A stretch of DNA of 64,000 bases from CBIFVZ01 sp966185765 (GCA_966185765.1 CBIFVZ010000007.1:1-64000), one strand, 5' to 3'. Positions 35,885-45,457 are shown, numbered from the stretch's first letter. The notes: generated from the letters alone by a model not told the origin. Translations and numbers: made by a program.

Positions 35885-36268
35885 ATGAATGACGATGAAC
35901 GCTATCAGCAGGGCATGGAAGTGCGTCGTGCAGTGTTGGGAGATGCCCACGTGAATCGCACGCTCGACAACCTCAGTGCGTTAAACGAAGAGTTTCAGAA
36001 CTTCATCACCCGCTACGCCTGGGGCGAAACCTGGACGCGCCCCGGATTAAGCCGCCATACCCGCAGCATGATAACCATCGCGATGCTGATCGCGCTTAAC
36101 CGCGAAGCGGAATTAAAAATGCACCTGCGCGCGGCGTTTAATAACGGCGTCACGCGCGATGAGCTTAAAGAACTGATTATGCACTCGGCGCTTTACTGCG
36201 GGCTGCCCGCCGCTAACGCGACGCTGCACCTGGCGCAGCAGGTGTTTGATGAGGTGGATGGGCAGTGA
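35885..36268 (+). CDS. pcaC: 4-carboxymuconolactone decarboxylase
   Basis: Decarboxylase that forms beta-ketoadipate enol-lactone from 4-carboxymuconolactone; AhpD-like all-helical fold. It has 127 residues, the normal family length. The motifs YAWGETWTRPGL, RSMITIAMLIALNRE and HSALYCGLPAAN are typical. It starts 3 bases after pcaD and closes the operon. The operon covers every step from 3-carboxymuconate to central metabolites. The ring-cleaving PcaGH would have to be encoded elsewhere. Confidence 0.96.
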   Translation: MNDDERYQQGMEVRRAVLGDAHVNRTLDNLSALNEEFQNFITRYAWGETWTRPGLSRHTRSMITIAMLIALNREAELKMHLRAAFNNGVTRDELKELIMHSALYCGLPAANATLHLAQQVFDEVDGQ

Positions 36269-36292
36269 AGAATATACGTCTGTAAAATAAGC

Positions 36293-36355
36293 CGCTCGCG
36301 CATGAACGGTAGACTCAGATGACACAAATGTCTGCTTTTACCGTATTCGCGAGCG
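36293..36355. repeat. Inverted repeat at the left edge of the T6SS module
   Basis: CGCTCGCG (36293-36300) pairs with CGCGAGCG (36348-36355), with a second inner match CGGTA / TACCG. It lies between pcaC and vgrG, may form a long hairpin and could end the pca transcript. No U-tract is present. Confidence 0.5.
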
Positions 36356-36489
36356 TAACGAGTAATTTTTGTTTCTTCACCTTGTGAATAATAATGGTAT
36401 AGAATCACTAACCGAAGGAAAACTATTAAAAAAAACGGGCTTTATTGCCTGCATGTCGTGATGTGTTTGACACAGGAGGTCACCAGCGC

Positions 36490-38835
36490 ATGGCAGAAAC
36501 GACACTTTCTTTTATTTTCAGCCACAGCCATCATCAACTTTCGGTACCAGGTTGTCCTGCTGTGCTGGATGTCCTTAGCCTGGACGGTCATGAGTATTTA
36601 AGTAAGCCCTTTCACTGGACTATTGAATTCACCTCTCCTGTTGCCGACATCCCGGCACAGAAAATACTGATGCAAAACGCAAGCCTTGTGTTGCACGCTC
36701 GCAAAGCTCAACAGTTTGGTCCGGCATTGCAGTAACCGGTTAGATCCCTACATGGTGTAGTGACGGCATTTCACCGTCTTGCTACTTCTCGTGATGAAAG
36801 CCGTTATTCACTGGTTTTACAGCCACGCCTGGCGCTGTTGCAACACAGCCATCAGAACGCCATTTATCAGGACATGTCAGTACCGCAGATTGTGGAAAAA
36901 ATTCTGCGTGAGCGTCACGGCATGCGCGGGCAGGATTTCCTCTTTAACCTGTCGCGTGAGTATCCGAGGCGGGAGCAGGTGCTTCAGTTCGGTGAAGACG
37001 ACCTGACATTCATCTGTCGCCTGCTCAGTGAAGTCGGCATCTGGTTTCGCTTTAGCGCCGATACGCGCCTCAAAATTGATGTCGTGGAGTTTTGCGATGC
37101 CAGGCAGAACTATCAGCGTGGTTTGTCGCTGGCAAGCGTTCCACCTTCTGGTATGCATGATGACGGCATTGAGTGTGTGTGGGCACTGGAAAGCCGCCAT
37201 CAGGTGGTGGAAAAATCGGTATTTACCCGCGATTACAACTACCGTGACGCCACAGCAGACATGGATACGACGCTGGACGTGACCGGCGGTGACACCACGA
37301 CCTATGGCGAGGCTTACCATTTTGCCGACAATTTTCTGTCTACAGGTGCTGCAACAAATAACCTTGAGCCTGAGGCAGAAAGCGGCGCATTCTACGCTCG
37401 TATTCGTCACGAACGCTACCTGAATAAGCAGACCCAGCTTATGGGCGACTGCAATGCGCCAGAACTGGCTCCGGGCATGGTGCTTAATATCAGTGGAGCA
37501 GATGTTCCCGCCGCTTTCCAGAATGGCGTATTGATAACAGCACAGGTTTGCACGGCAAGGCGCGACCGAAGCTTTGAAATTCATTTTGACGCTATACCTG
37601 ACACCGGGCGCTATGGCTTTCGCCCTGCATCAATTTCCCGACCGGTAATGGCGGGCACGCTTCCCGCACGCGTAACGAGTACCCAGCAAAACGACCTCTA
37701 CGCCCATATTGATAAAGATGGCCGCTATCGCGTCAATATGCTTTTTGACCGGAATAGCTGGGAAGCCGGTTACGAAAGTCTGTGGGTACGCCAGGCTCGG
37801 CCTTACGCAGGTGATACCTGGGGGCTGCACCTGCCATTACTGGCGGGTACTGAGGTCGCCATTGCTTTTGAAGACGGTAATCCGGACCGACCTTATATCG
37901 CCGGTGTGCTACACAACTCCTCTCAACCTGATCACGTCACCATACAAAACTACCGCCGCAATGTTTTGCGCACACCCACAAATAACAAACTGCGTCTTGA
38001 CGACCACAGAGGTAAGGAGTCCGTAAAACTTTCGACCGACAACGCCGGGAAATCGCAACTTAATCTTGGTTACCTTGTTGATGCCAAACGCGAAAAAAGA
38101 GGCGAGGGATTTGAGTTACGTAGCGACGGCTGGGGGGCGTTACGCGCAGGAAAAGGATTGTGGATAAGTGCCGATGAACAGATAAAAGCCCAGGGGCAGG
38201 TGCTTGAGATGGCCCCCGCGCTGGATACACTCCAGCAGGCAATGGGGCTGGCGCAGTCGTTAGGCGAGGCCGTGAAAGCTGCCCGCGCCGAACTGGCCCA
38301 GCTTGAAGAACAAAAGAACCTGATGGAGCAGTCGCTTAAGGATCTGCAACAGTCGGCGTTGATGATGAGCGCACCTGGAGGCATTGCACAGCTTTCACCA
38401 CAAAGTATTCAGGTTAGTACCGGGGCGAGCTTTATCCAGACATCCGGTGAAAACAGCGACTTTAGCGTTTTTAAAAAATTCACGGTAGCCGCCGGGGAAG
38501 CCATCAGTTTGTTTGCCAGAACGCTTGGGATCAAGCTTTTTGCCGGGCAGGGGAAAGTGGATATCCAGGCGCAGAACGATGCGATGGCGCTATCGGCGCG
38601 TCGTGACCTGAAAATCACCAGCACGGATGATGAAGTGGTTATCTGCGCAGATAAAAAAATCACGCTGTGCTGTGGGCAGACGGCACTGGTGGTTGAAAAC
38701 GCTGGCGTCACGATTTTGACCACAGGGGATGCGACGGTCAAAAGCGCCAGCTTTAATCTGCAAAACCCACAGGGCTATCAGGCACAGACGGTAGAATTGC
38801 CGCAGGGGGGAAGCTGTATTGAACAGGCCCGCTAA
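36490..38835 (+). pseudogene. vgrG: vgrG, T6SS spike protein gene with an in-frame stop codon
   Basis: VgrG/Tssi spike protein of the type VI secretion system, 781 codons in one frame, interrupted by TAA at 36733-36735 (codon 82). The first part, MAETTLSFIFSHSHHQLSV to GPALQ, is a normal VgrG beginning with AGGAGG upstream. Translation after the stop continues in the same frame with PVRSLHGVVTAFHRL, which is the expected VgrG sequence. The rest has the gp27/gp5-like regions (FGEDDLTFICRLLSEVGIWF, LWVRQARPYAGDTWG), a coiled coil (about residues 590-625) and a C-terminal DUF2345 region. There is no toxin domain at the end. Possible restart codons exist (GTG at 36760), but the product would lack the N-terminal domain. 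A base error cannot be excluded. Confidence 0.88.
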
Positions 38836-38848
38836 GGAAGGAAGTACC

Positions 38849-39709
38849 GTGTTATTACTTGATCTGACTTTGCAGGAAAACCTGGAGAGTTTTAAGGTCC
38901 GTCACCCGCAGGTCAGTTTCTGGTTGCTCATCAATCCACTCAAACAGGTGTCGTCATTCAGCCCGGTTTATCCGACAAAACTGGTTGAAATGAGCGGTGA
39001 AGACGCGCCGCAGATCGTGCCAGTGGATGATTTAGCCTGGATGGCGCAGGCCTGTCCGCAACTCTGGCCGTTGGTGGCGCCATCCGCGCAATTTATCCGG
39101 CAGGTTATCGATTATGCTCGCGCCGAAGCCACTCAGGATGTGCGTGCGGTCTGTGCGCTGATTGCCAGCGAACAGAGCGCCGGACAACTTGCACAAGACC
39201 TGGTGCAAACGTGCCGTGAGCTTGGGCAGCAATGCGCCAAAGCATCACTGGCCTTTTATGAACCACTGCGCGTTGAGCTACTTTGTGAACAACTGGGGAT
39301 ATACCTGCCTGACAATTGTCACTGGTGGTATACCACCGCCCAGGGAGAGACGGGATACATCCACGTTGAAGAGATGTCGCAGGAGAAGCCAGCGCTGACC
39401 TGGGGCAAGCGGTGTGAACAACAGGAAGTCCGCAATATTGCCAGGCTGTTACGTCTGTGGCAGGCAACGTCCCATACAGCTCCCCCCATTGCGGCTTGTC
39501 AGGCGGCGCAGGCGTGGTTAAAAGCGCTGGATAGCGGGCTGATGCACGATGCGGATCGTTTCTGGCTGGCAATGACCCATCTTACACAGCCTGACATCGT
39601 GACCCACCCACAATTTCAGGCGCTGCTCAGTGAGGTTATACACAATCCAAACCAGCGTTTGATTGATATTGTCGACACGTTACCGGTCGGATACATGCCA
39701 GCGCCTTAA
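38849..39709 (+). CDS. DUF4123 T6SS effector adaptor (Tap/Tec type)
   Basis: A 286-residue protein whose N-terminal half fits DUF4123: LESFKVRHPQVSFWLLINPL and later FYEPLRVELLCEQLG. DUF4123 proteins (Tap-1/TEC) are chaperones that load a cognate effector on VgrG and are not secreted (family knowledge). The start is GTG at 38849, with AAGGAAGGAAG upstream. An in-frame TTG at 38819, inside vgrG, is less likely. It lies between vgrG and the VasX-like effector, exactly where an adaptor is expected, so its client should be the downstream 1021-residue protein. Confidence 0.82.
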   Translation: MLLLDLTLQENLESFKVRHPQVSFWLLINPLKQVSSFSPVYPTKLVEMSGEDAPQIVPVDDLAWMAQACPQLWPLVAPSAQFIRQVIDYARAEATQDVRAVCALIASEQSAGQLAQDLVQTCRELGQQCAKASLAFYEPLRVELLCEQLGIYLPDNCHWWYTTAQGETGYIHVEEMSQEKPALTWGKRCEQQEVRNIARLLRLWQATSHTAPPIAACQAAQAWLKALDSGLMHDADRFWLAMTHLTQPDIVTHPQFQALLSEVIHNPNQRLIDIVDTLPVGYMPAP

Positions 39710-39732
39710 CCCGCGCTTTCAGGGAATGAAGA

Positions 39733-42700
39733 ATGCAGTATAACGAAAAAGCAAAAAAACCAGATGTGAAAACCCAGCGCGGGACAGTGGCAAGACTGGC
39801 ACGCCAGGCCGGGCAGGTGCCGTCGGGTTGTAAAGCCTGCGGACGTAAAGGGCTGCCGGTGTTGCCGCTGCGTGTGGCGGCGGTGCCAGTGGGCGTGGCG
39901 GGAAGTCAGTGGCGCCCTGAGGTGCCGGTGCCGCCGGTGGCGCTGAGCGGTGGTGAGTATAAATACGCGCTGCGCACGTTACGCATGGGCTATCTGTATG
40001 TGCTGCTGGACCGTGAAATCTGGCAGGCGTATGAGGTGACAGAAGAGGGGTATCTGCGTCAGTTTGATCCGCTGGTGGTGCCGGAAGGGGAAACGGTGGC
40101 GCCGCTGAGTCCGGCGTGTCTGAACGCGGGGCACCACGTGCAGGCCAGTTTTATCAGTTTAGATACCGAGCAGTTCAGTGAGGCGTGGCTGGCGTTCAGC
40201 AGTGACCCGTGGAGCCTGGAGGTGCTGGAAGGCTACCGCACGGGCAGCCGCCCGGCATCGCGCTTCACACAGGTAAACCTGAAGAGCGCGGGCGAAACGC
40301 CGGCGGTGAAAACGCTGGAGAGAACGCTGTCGGCACTGAAATCCGGGGTGGTGGAGTTTGCGACTGACTTTTACCCGTCAGTGGAAACAGGCGGCACGCC
40401 GGGTGGTGCCCACGGTTTTTACGGTCGCCGGCAGGACGAAGCGCGTTACAGCGCGTATGTGGAAACCTTGCAGCGCAGTTACGGTCAGGTACTGGCGATA
40501 GCGGTGGAAGACAGCGTGGGGGTGGTGCAGGAGCTTAACGATGGTCGCTTACAGCTGGTAGAGGCGCGTCAGAAGTATAACGAAACGCCAGAAATCCGGC
40601 ATAAGCACCTTATCGCGCAGGTGATTTCCCAGTATTTAGCCTCGCTTAAGCAGGCAATTGAAGAAACCAGCACGCCAGCGTACGGCCGCCCCTCGTCAGG
40701 CTACCCAGCGACCACTGTACAGGTTATGACGAAAGCCGAGGTGGCAGCAGGCCGCTACAAAATGGAATATGAGCGCCTGCAAAAAAGCTACGACGAGGCG
40801 GCGCACGCGGCGTTTGTTCAGGAGCATCAGCAAACGCTGGCGCGCTGGCAGCAGCGTATTGAGGCGGTGGGAAGTGACCTTGCGGCCTGGTGCCGCTCGG
40901 ACAGCTGGCTTACCGCAGTGCGCCAGGACTACACCCCGGAGCTGAGCCTGTTAAGCTGGTCCCGACAGTTTATCACGCTGGGCCTGTGTACTCGCGGCAG
41001 TTTGACCGACCCGCATACCGAGGCGCTGTGGCAGTCGTGGCTGGAGGACACCACCAGTCCGGCATGGCTGGGGTTGCTTGGCCCGCGACAGGCAAATCTG
41101 GACGCTGTTTTTGCCGGCTCTGCTGGGTTTGGGTATTTAAAAACGTCTGCCGGTTCTGATGAGGTCAGCAAGTTTGTGAGCAGCAATCCCGGGCGGCGTT
41201 TTATGGCCGAGCGCACCATCGCCATGAGCGGAGCCATGAGTCGCCTGGGCAATAAGGTTGCGCAGGGGGTTGAAAGCGGCTGGCTGCGTGTGCTCCAGGG
41301 GATTAACTATCTCGCTGAGGGCAAACAAACCACGGTATTTTCGCTTCAGATGACGGTGGGGGAGTTTCAGCAGCTTAATCAGGAAATAGTAAACACCCGT
41401 CTGAGCCTGGTAAATTACCCGGGCACGTTTGCAGGCAGCTTACAGCAGGGCCAGCAGACGGTGAAAACTGCGGCAACCGGCGGTGTGATGCAGATAACCG
41501 ACCCAACGCTGCTCAATATGAAACTCACGGTGACGTTAAGTACGGACATGCCGTGGCAGGAGTATAAAGAGGCGCTGAAAAAATCAGGCACCAGCCCGCA
41601 GGCCGTTGAGCGTATGCCGCTGACAAAGCCGGGGTATTTACAGCATTTTAGCGAACTGCGCGTCTCCTCGCTGTCTCTGCCCGATAATGCCAGCAATGAG
41701 GTGGTGTTGCTTAACGCCGCCCAGCGTCAGGCACTGATAAAACAGCATACGCAGATGATACGCCGTGTAGTGAGCGGAAACACCATTGGTCTGACGCTGG
41801 CGCTGGGCATGTTTTCTTACCAGATGAAAGAGCTTAAAGCGACGCTGGACAGTATGGAAAGCCCGGTGGCTGACAGTAATGCGCTGCGCCTTACGTTGTT
41901 GTCGAAAGTTGTGATGGTCAGTAGCGCAGTGGCAGAAAGCGGCGGCTTTTTCCGTACGTTAACGTCGGAAAAGCCGTGGGGGGCATACAGCAGGCAGGCA
42001 CATATTCTTGTTCGTGCGGGCGGAGTACTGGCGGGGGTATCGGCGATTATTGATGGGTTTGGGATGTTTTTTAAAGCATCTGATGTTTATGATGTTGGTG
42101 ATTCATCCTGGAAATGGTACGTAGCAGGGGGAGCATTAAATTTAATTGGAGGTGGATTTGCTGCTTGTGCTGCGGTAGCAAGTAATTTTGCTCTATTAGG
42201 TCCAGCAGGTCTGGCGTTGTTGTTGATTTTTACTGGTGCACTTTTAGTGACAATGGGAGATAAGGCCAGAAGTACCGCATTTGAGATATGGCTGCGGCGC
42301 TGTTGCTTTGGGCGGCCCCGGGATAGCGATGTGGTATGGCAGGTGAACAGTATTGAAGACTTAAATACGGCGCTGTCCGCCTGGAATGCGTTAGTTTCAG
42401 GTATGACGGCGGAGGTGGTCTATCAGGATTTACCTACAGAACTGTTTACGTGTAGAGATATTGTCGCTATCAAAATTACGCTGCCATCTTACAGCGACAG
42501 CGCGTCAGCATGGCAATACAGTCTGGAGGTGGGCAGTCAGCATGGGCCTCGTTTTCCATTAAAACAAGCGTCGCATAATGTTACGCCGTTTATAGAAAAT
42601 AAAATATTCACCCTGCCAGAGCAGAAGTTTACTTATATCAAAACGGCTGAGCGCAAAGAAAAAGATGCCCTGATTATCGAATGGGAGTGTGAAGTCGACA

Positions 42701-42798
42701 GGGTGCGTTACAATAAGGCTGTGTTATACGTGGTCTACTGGCCAGATAAAAATGATGCACAATGTAAACTGGCCTTACAGATAGAAATAAAGGACTAA
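39733..42798 (+). CDS. VasX-like T6SS membrane-targeting effector (BTH_I2691 family)
   Basis: A 1021-residue protein. The N-terminal VasX-type region has GCKACGRKGLPVLPLRVAAVP from residue 32 and LRTLRMGYLYVLLD near residue 83. A long middle part is rich in coiled-coil-like helices (about residues 260-400). The C-terminal third carries several hydrophobic stretches, about residues 675-700, 750-775 and 790-850 (WYVAGGALNLIGGGFAACAA, LLGPAGLALLLIFTGALLV). A soluble beta-like tail of about 150 residues follows. VasX-type effectors of Vibrio perturb target membranes. The toxic activity here is inferred from family and helices, not shown. Between 42060 and 42290 codon use becomes AT-rich, unlike the preceding part. 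SD: AGGGAATGAAGA before ATG. Confidence 0.8.
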   Translation: MQYNEKAKKPDVKTQRGTVARLARQAGQVPSGCKACGRKGLPVLPLRVAAVPVGVAGSQWRPEVPVPPVALSGGEYKYALRTLRMGYLYVLLDREIWQAYEVTEEGYLRQFDPLVVPEGETVAPLSPACLNAGHHVQASFISLDTEQFSEAWLAFSSDPWSLEVLEGYRTGSRPASRFTQVNLKSAGETPAVKTLERTLSALKSGVVEFATDFYPSVETGGTPGGAHGFYGRRQDEARYSAYVETLQRSYGQVLAIAVEDSVGVVQELNDGRLQLVEARQKYNETPEIRHKHLIAQVISQYLASLKQAIEETSTPAYGRPSSGYPATTVQVMTKAEVAAGRYKMEYERLQKSYDEAAHAAFVQEHQQTLARWQQRIEAVGSDLAAWCRSDSWLTAVRQDYTPELSLLSWSRQFITLGLCTRGSLTDPHTEALWQSWLEDTTSPAWLGLLGPRQANLDAVFAGSAGFGYLKTSAGSDEVSKFVSSNPGRRFMAERTIAMSGAMSRLGNKVAQGVESGWLRVLQGINYLAEGKQTTVFSLQMTVGEFQQLNQEIVNTRLSLVNYPGTFAGSLQQGQQTVKTAATGGVMQITDPTLLNMKLTVTLSTDMPWQEYKEALKKSGTSPQAVERMPLTKPGYLQHFSELRVSSLSLPDNASNEVVLLNAAQRQALIKQHTQMIRRVVSGNTIGLTLALGMFSYQMKELKATLDSMESPVADSNALRLTLLSKVVMVSSAVAESGGFFRTLTSEKPWGAYSRQAHILVRAGGVLAGVSAIIDGFGMFFKASDVYDVGDSSWKWYVAGGALNLIGGGFAACAAVASNFALLGPAGLALLLIFTGALLVTMGDKARSTAFEIWLRRCCFGRPRDSDVVWQVNSIEDLNTALSAWNALVSGMTAEVVYQDLPTELFTCRDIVAIKITLPSYSDSASAWQYSLEVGSQHGPRFPLKQASHNVTPFIENKIFTLPEQKFTYIKTAERKEKDALIIEWECEVDRVRYNKAVLYVVYWPDKNDAQCKLALQIEIKD

Positions 42799-42807
42799 GG
42801 AGCTGTT

Positions 42808-43626
42808 ATGAGCGGGAAGAGATTGCTCCCAAAAGGCCCCTGGCGTATAAAGCCAGAGGTGCTGCGTACAGAATTAAACGATTTTTTTGGACAACCGAAA
42901 TTAACGCCGGGGCTTACTGGTTGGGAAGCCAATATGCCGCTTAATACTGATGTGCAAAGTATTGCGCCTCGCCTTATTATGGTAAATAATATTAATGACA
43001 CTTGGATGGAGATCCCCAGATATGAAGATATATGGTGGGGGGGCAGCTGGTTTGTTACTGTGGTGATGCTAATTTCATCTATAATGGCTTTTTTTATGGC
43101 GGTTTTTACTTTTAATGATGTTTTTTTTGATAATTTATTTGTTTTAGTTTTTGTTTTCTGTCCTATTTTTTTATTTTTTTATTTTTTTATAAAAATGACA
43201 TTATATTCCCCTCGTGATAACCCAATCCGTTTCAACCGCAAGCGTCAGAAAATTTACGTCTATGAGTTTAAGCGTAAATGGAATCCCTTGGCGCGCTGGC
43301 CGACGGTGATCAAAGTCTACGACTGGAAAGATATTCGTGCTGAAATGAGCTATGAAACCGGGCGCTATAACCAGGGTTATCGACTGTATGGCGCGGTGTG
43401 CCTGCCAGGTACGGATCAGGTGCTTGAGCGTTTTATCCTGAGCTGGTCCGTGGGCCACCCGAAATTACTGTATGGACTGTGGAGCCACTGCTGCCTGTAT
43501 ATGCGCCATGAAAAGGTGCCGGAGCGCCCGTTGTTTACCGAACGCCCGCGCGAATGGTGCCCGTGGGATAACGTGCACTGGCCAGCGGACATTAACCGTG
43601 AATCCACCACGGCACTGGATGAGTAA
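42808..43626 (+). CDS. DUF6708 membrane protein 1 (putative immunity protein)
   Basis: A 272-residue protein: a soluble N-terminus, two AT-rich-coded hydrophobic helices (about residues 77-100 and 108-132), then a conserved cytosolic region with NPIRFNRKRQKIYVYEFKR and VKVYDWKDIRAE and a C-terminus of WCPWDNVHWPADIN. I assign it to DUF6708, a family found beside T6SS effectors. It starts 10 bases after the effector gene, with AAGGAG in front. First of three tandem paralogues and the most diverged. A role in protecting against the VasX-like protein is inferred from position and membrane topology. Confidence 0.75.
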   Translation: MSGKRLLPKGPWRIKPEVLRTELNDFFGQPKLTPGLTGWEANMPLNTDVQSIAPRLIMVNNINDTWMEIPRYEDIWWGGSWFVTVVMLISSIMAFFMAVFTFNDVFFDNLFVLVFVFCPIFLFFYFFIKMTLYSPRDNPIRFNRKRQKIYVYEFKRKWNPLARWPTVIKVYDWKDIRAEMSYETGRYNQGYRLYGAVCLPGTDQVLERFILSWSVGHPKLLYGLWSHCCLYMRHEKVPERPLFTERPREWCPWDNVHWPADINRESTTALDE

Positions 43627-43680
43627 ACCACTGGTCATATAAATGCGATCGCCAGTATCAGTTGGCTCAACTTTTAAACA

Positions 43681-45400
43681 CGGAACGTTAAAAGGAAAGG
43701 ACATGTCCGAACATAATGGAAAACCTGCAAACGTTTACCAGACGACGTATGAGGCGTTATTAAAAAAATATCAAGGTGGGAATTCCAGGTTTAAACCCCA
43801 GGTGAAAAACTGGGAAGAGGATCTTCTGGATAAAATAGCACAGCAAACCACTGCACCGCGCCTTATCTATGTTAATAAAATTGATGATTGTTTTTTTGAG
43901 ATGCCACGTTATGAGGAAAATATATCATGGGCAACAGCATGGTTGATGTTCTTTGCCAGTATTGTTCCTTTGGTTATGGTGCTTGTTATTATTTTTATTC
44001 CCGTTTTTAATTCTAATTTTGAACGAGGTTTTTTTTATGCCTTGGTCTTTTTGACTTTTTTTTCGTTAACTATATGGCTTTTTAAATTATTAATCTTTTA
44101 TCCACGCGGTATGCCTGTTCGTTTTAATCGCGCCCGTCAGAAAGTGTATGTCTATGAATACAAGCGGAGCTGGAATCCGTGGGTGCGCTGGCGAGCCGAA
44201 GTAAAGGTGTTCGACTGGGCCGATATTCATGGTGAAATGATTCGCCAGATTGGCCGCTATGACTCGGGCCATCGTCTGTCGTGTGCCGTTTGTAAACCGG
44301 GTACTTTTGAGGTTATCGATCGCTTTATGCTGAGCTGGACTGTGGGCCACCCGAAAATGCTGCGCGGATTGTGGAGTTTTTGTTGTCACTACATGAACGA
44401 CCAGCCGGTACCGGAGCGCCCGCTGATTGCAAAACACCCACGTAGCTGGTGTCCACGTAATAACATTCACTGGCCAGAAGCGATTGACCATGAGTCCACA
44501 ACAGCACCATAGAGTGTTTTTCGATACGACCTACTGGCCTCATAAAGGCGATCGTCGGTATCAACTGGCACAAAGCTGAGATACGGAACGTTAAAAGGAA
44601 AGAACATGTCCGAACATAATGAAAAACCTGCAAGCGTTTACCAGACGACGTATGAGGCTTTATTTAAAAATTATCAGAGTGGTAATTCACAGCTTAAGCC
44701 ACAGGTGAAAAACTGGGAAGAAGACTTGCCCGATAAGAATGCCGGTATATCAACGGCGCCGAGAATGATTTATTGTAACAAAATGACGCCGTCTTTTATC
44801 GAGATACCTAGATTTGAAAACATCATTTGGCATGGTGTTTGGCTTCTTTTGATTATTAGTGTCTTTGTTTTGGTTATGTCACTACTATCATATTTTTATA
44901 TCCCTCCCTCTTGGGGAGGAGAGTTCATATTTGATTGCATAATAATGTTTTTTCTTTTATCCCTGACTTTATATTTTGTCCGTATGGCAGTTTTCGTCCC
45001 ACGCGGTGCACCCGTTCGCTTTAATCGCGCCCGTCAGAAAGTGTATGTCTATGAATTCAGGCGGAGCTGGAATCCGTGGGTACGCTGGCGAGCCGAAGTA
45101 AAGGTGTTCGACTGGGCCGATATTCATGGTGAAATGATTCGCCAGATTGGGCGCTATGACTCGGGCCATCGTCTGTCGTGTGCCGTTTGTAAACCGGGTA
45201 CCTTTGAGGTTATCGATCGCTTTATGCTGAGCTGGACTGTGGGCCACCCGAAAATGTTGCGCGGATTATGGAGTTTTTGTTGTCACTACATGAACGACCA
45301 GCCGGTACCGGAGCGCCCACTGATAGCAAAACACCCACGTAGCTGGTGTCCGCGTAATAACATTCACTGGCCAGAAGCCATTGATCGTGAATCCACCACG
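43681..45400 (+). repeat. ~0.9-kb tandem duplication of a DUF6708 gene and its leader
   Basis: The leader cggaacgttaaaaggaaag is found at 43681 and 44584, 903 bases apart. The 3' parts (from about 44129 and 45026) are almost identical base for base. The middle of the genes (about 43800-44120 and 44700-45020) is clearly different. The upstream spacer of copy 1 to 2 also shares gcgatcg and gtatca motifs with that of copy 2 to 3. Confidence 0.85.
43703..44512 (+). CDS. DUF6708 membrane protein 2 (putative immunity protein)
   Basis: A 269-residue paralogue of its neighbours. It opens MSEHNGKPANVYQTTYEALL. Two hydrophobic helices cover about residues 80-105 and 111-132, then PVRFNRARQKVYVYEYKRSW to NNIHWPEAIDHES. 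From RFNRARQ to the end it is nearly identical to paralogue 3, while the membrane part differs strongly. AAAGGAAAGG precedes the ATG. The frame is open 60 bases upstream, but that part is intergenic sequence shared with the next copy. Confidence 0.75.
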   Translation: MSEHNGKPANVYQTTYEALLKKYQGGNSRFKPQVKNWEEDLLDKIAQQTTAPRLIYVNKIDDCFFEMPRYEENISWATAWLMFFASIVPLVMVLVIIFIPVFNSNFERGFFYALVFLTFFSLTIWLFKLLIFYPRGMPVRFNRARQKVYVYEYKRSWNPWVRWRAEVKVFDWADIHGEMIRQIGRYDSGHRLSCAVCKPGTFEVIDRFMLSWTVGHPKMLRGLWSFCCHYMNDQPVPERPLIAKHPRSWCPRNNIHWPEAIDHESTTAP

Positions 45401-45457
45401 GCGGCAGAACCACAGATTACGAATATAAAAACGGAAGGACCAAACCCATGCCTGTAA
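44606..45457 (+). CDS. DUF6708 membrane protein 3 (putative immunity protein)
   Basis: A 283-residue paralogue starting MSEHNEKPASVYQTTYEALF, like copy 2 in the first ~45 and last ~150 residues but different between them. The membrane segments (about residues 75-95 and 105-130) include YFYIPPSWGGEF, absent from copy 2. The C-terminal tail EPQITNIKTEGPNPCL is extra and overlaps the start of the next gene by 10 bases. Same AAAGGAAAG ribosome-binding site as copy 2. Together these suggest a recent tandem duplication followed by change in the membrane core. Confidence 0.75.
   Translation: MSEHNEKPASVYQTTYEALFKNYQSGNSQLKPQVKNWEEDLPDKNAGISTAPRMIYCNKMTPSFIEIPRFENIIWHGVWLLLIISVFVLVMSLLSYFYIPPSWGGEFIFDCIIMFFLLSLTLYFVRMAVFVPRGAPVRFNRARQKVYVYEFRRSWNPWVRWRAEVKVFDWADIHGEMIRQIGRYDSGHRLSCAVCKPGTFEVIDRFMLSWTVGHPKMLRGLWSFCCHYMNDQPVPERPLIAKHPRSWCPRNNIHWPEAIDRESTTAAEPQITNIKTEGPNPCL

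Noticed and set aside
36733..36735. Programmed stop-codon readthrough in vgrG
   Set aside because: No known readthrough context or precedent in VgrG; a simple nonsense change or base error is more likely.
43643..43702. Longer N-terminus for DUF6708 copy 2
   Set aside because: The extra 20 codons lie in a spacer shared with the next copy, and the ribosome-binding site fits the ATG at 43703.
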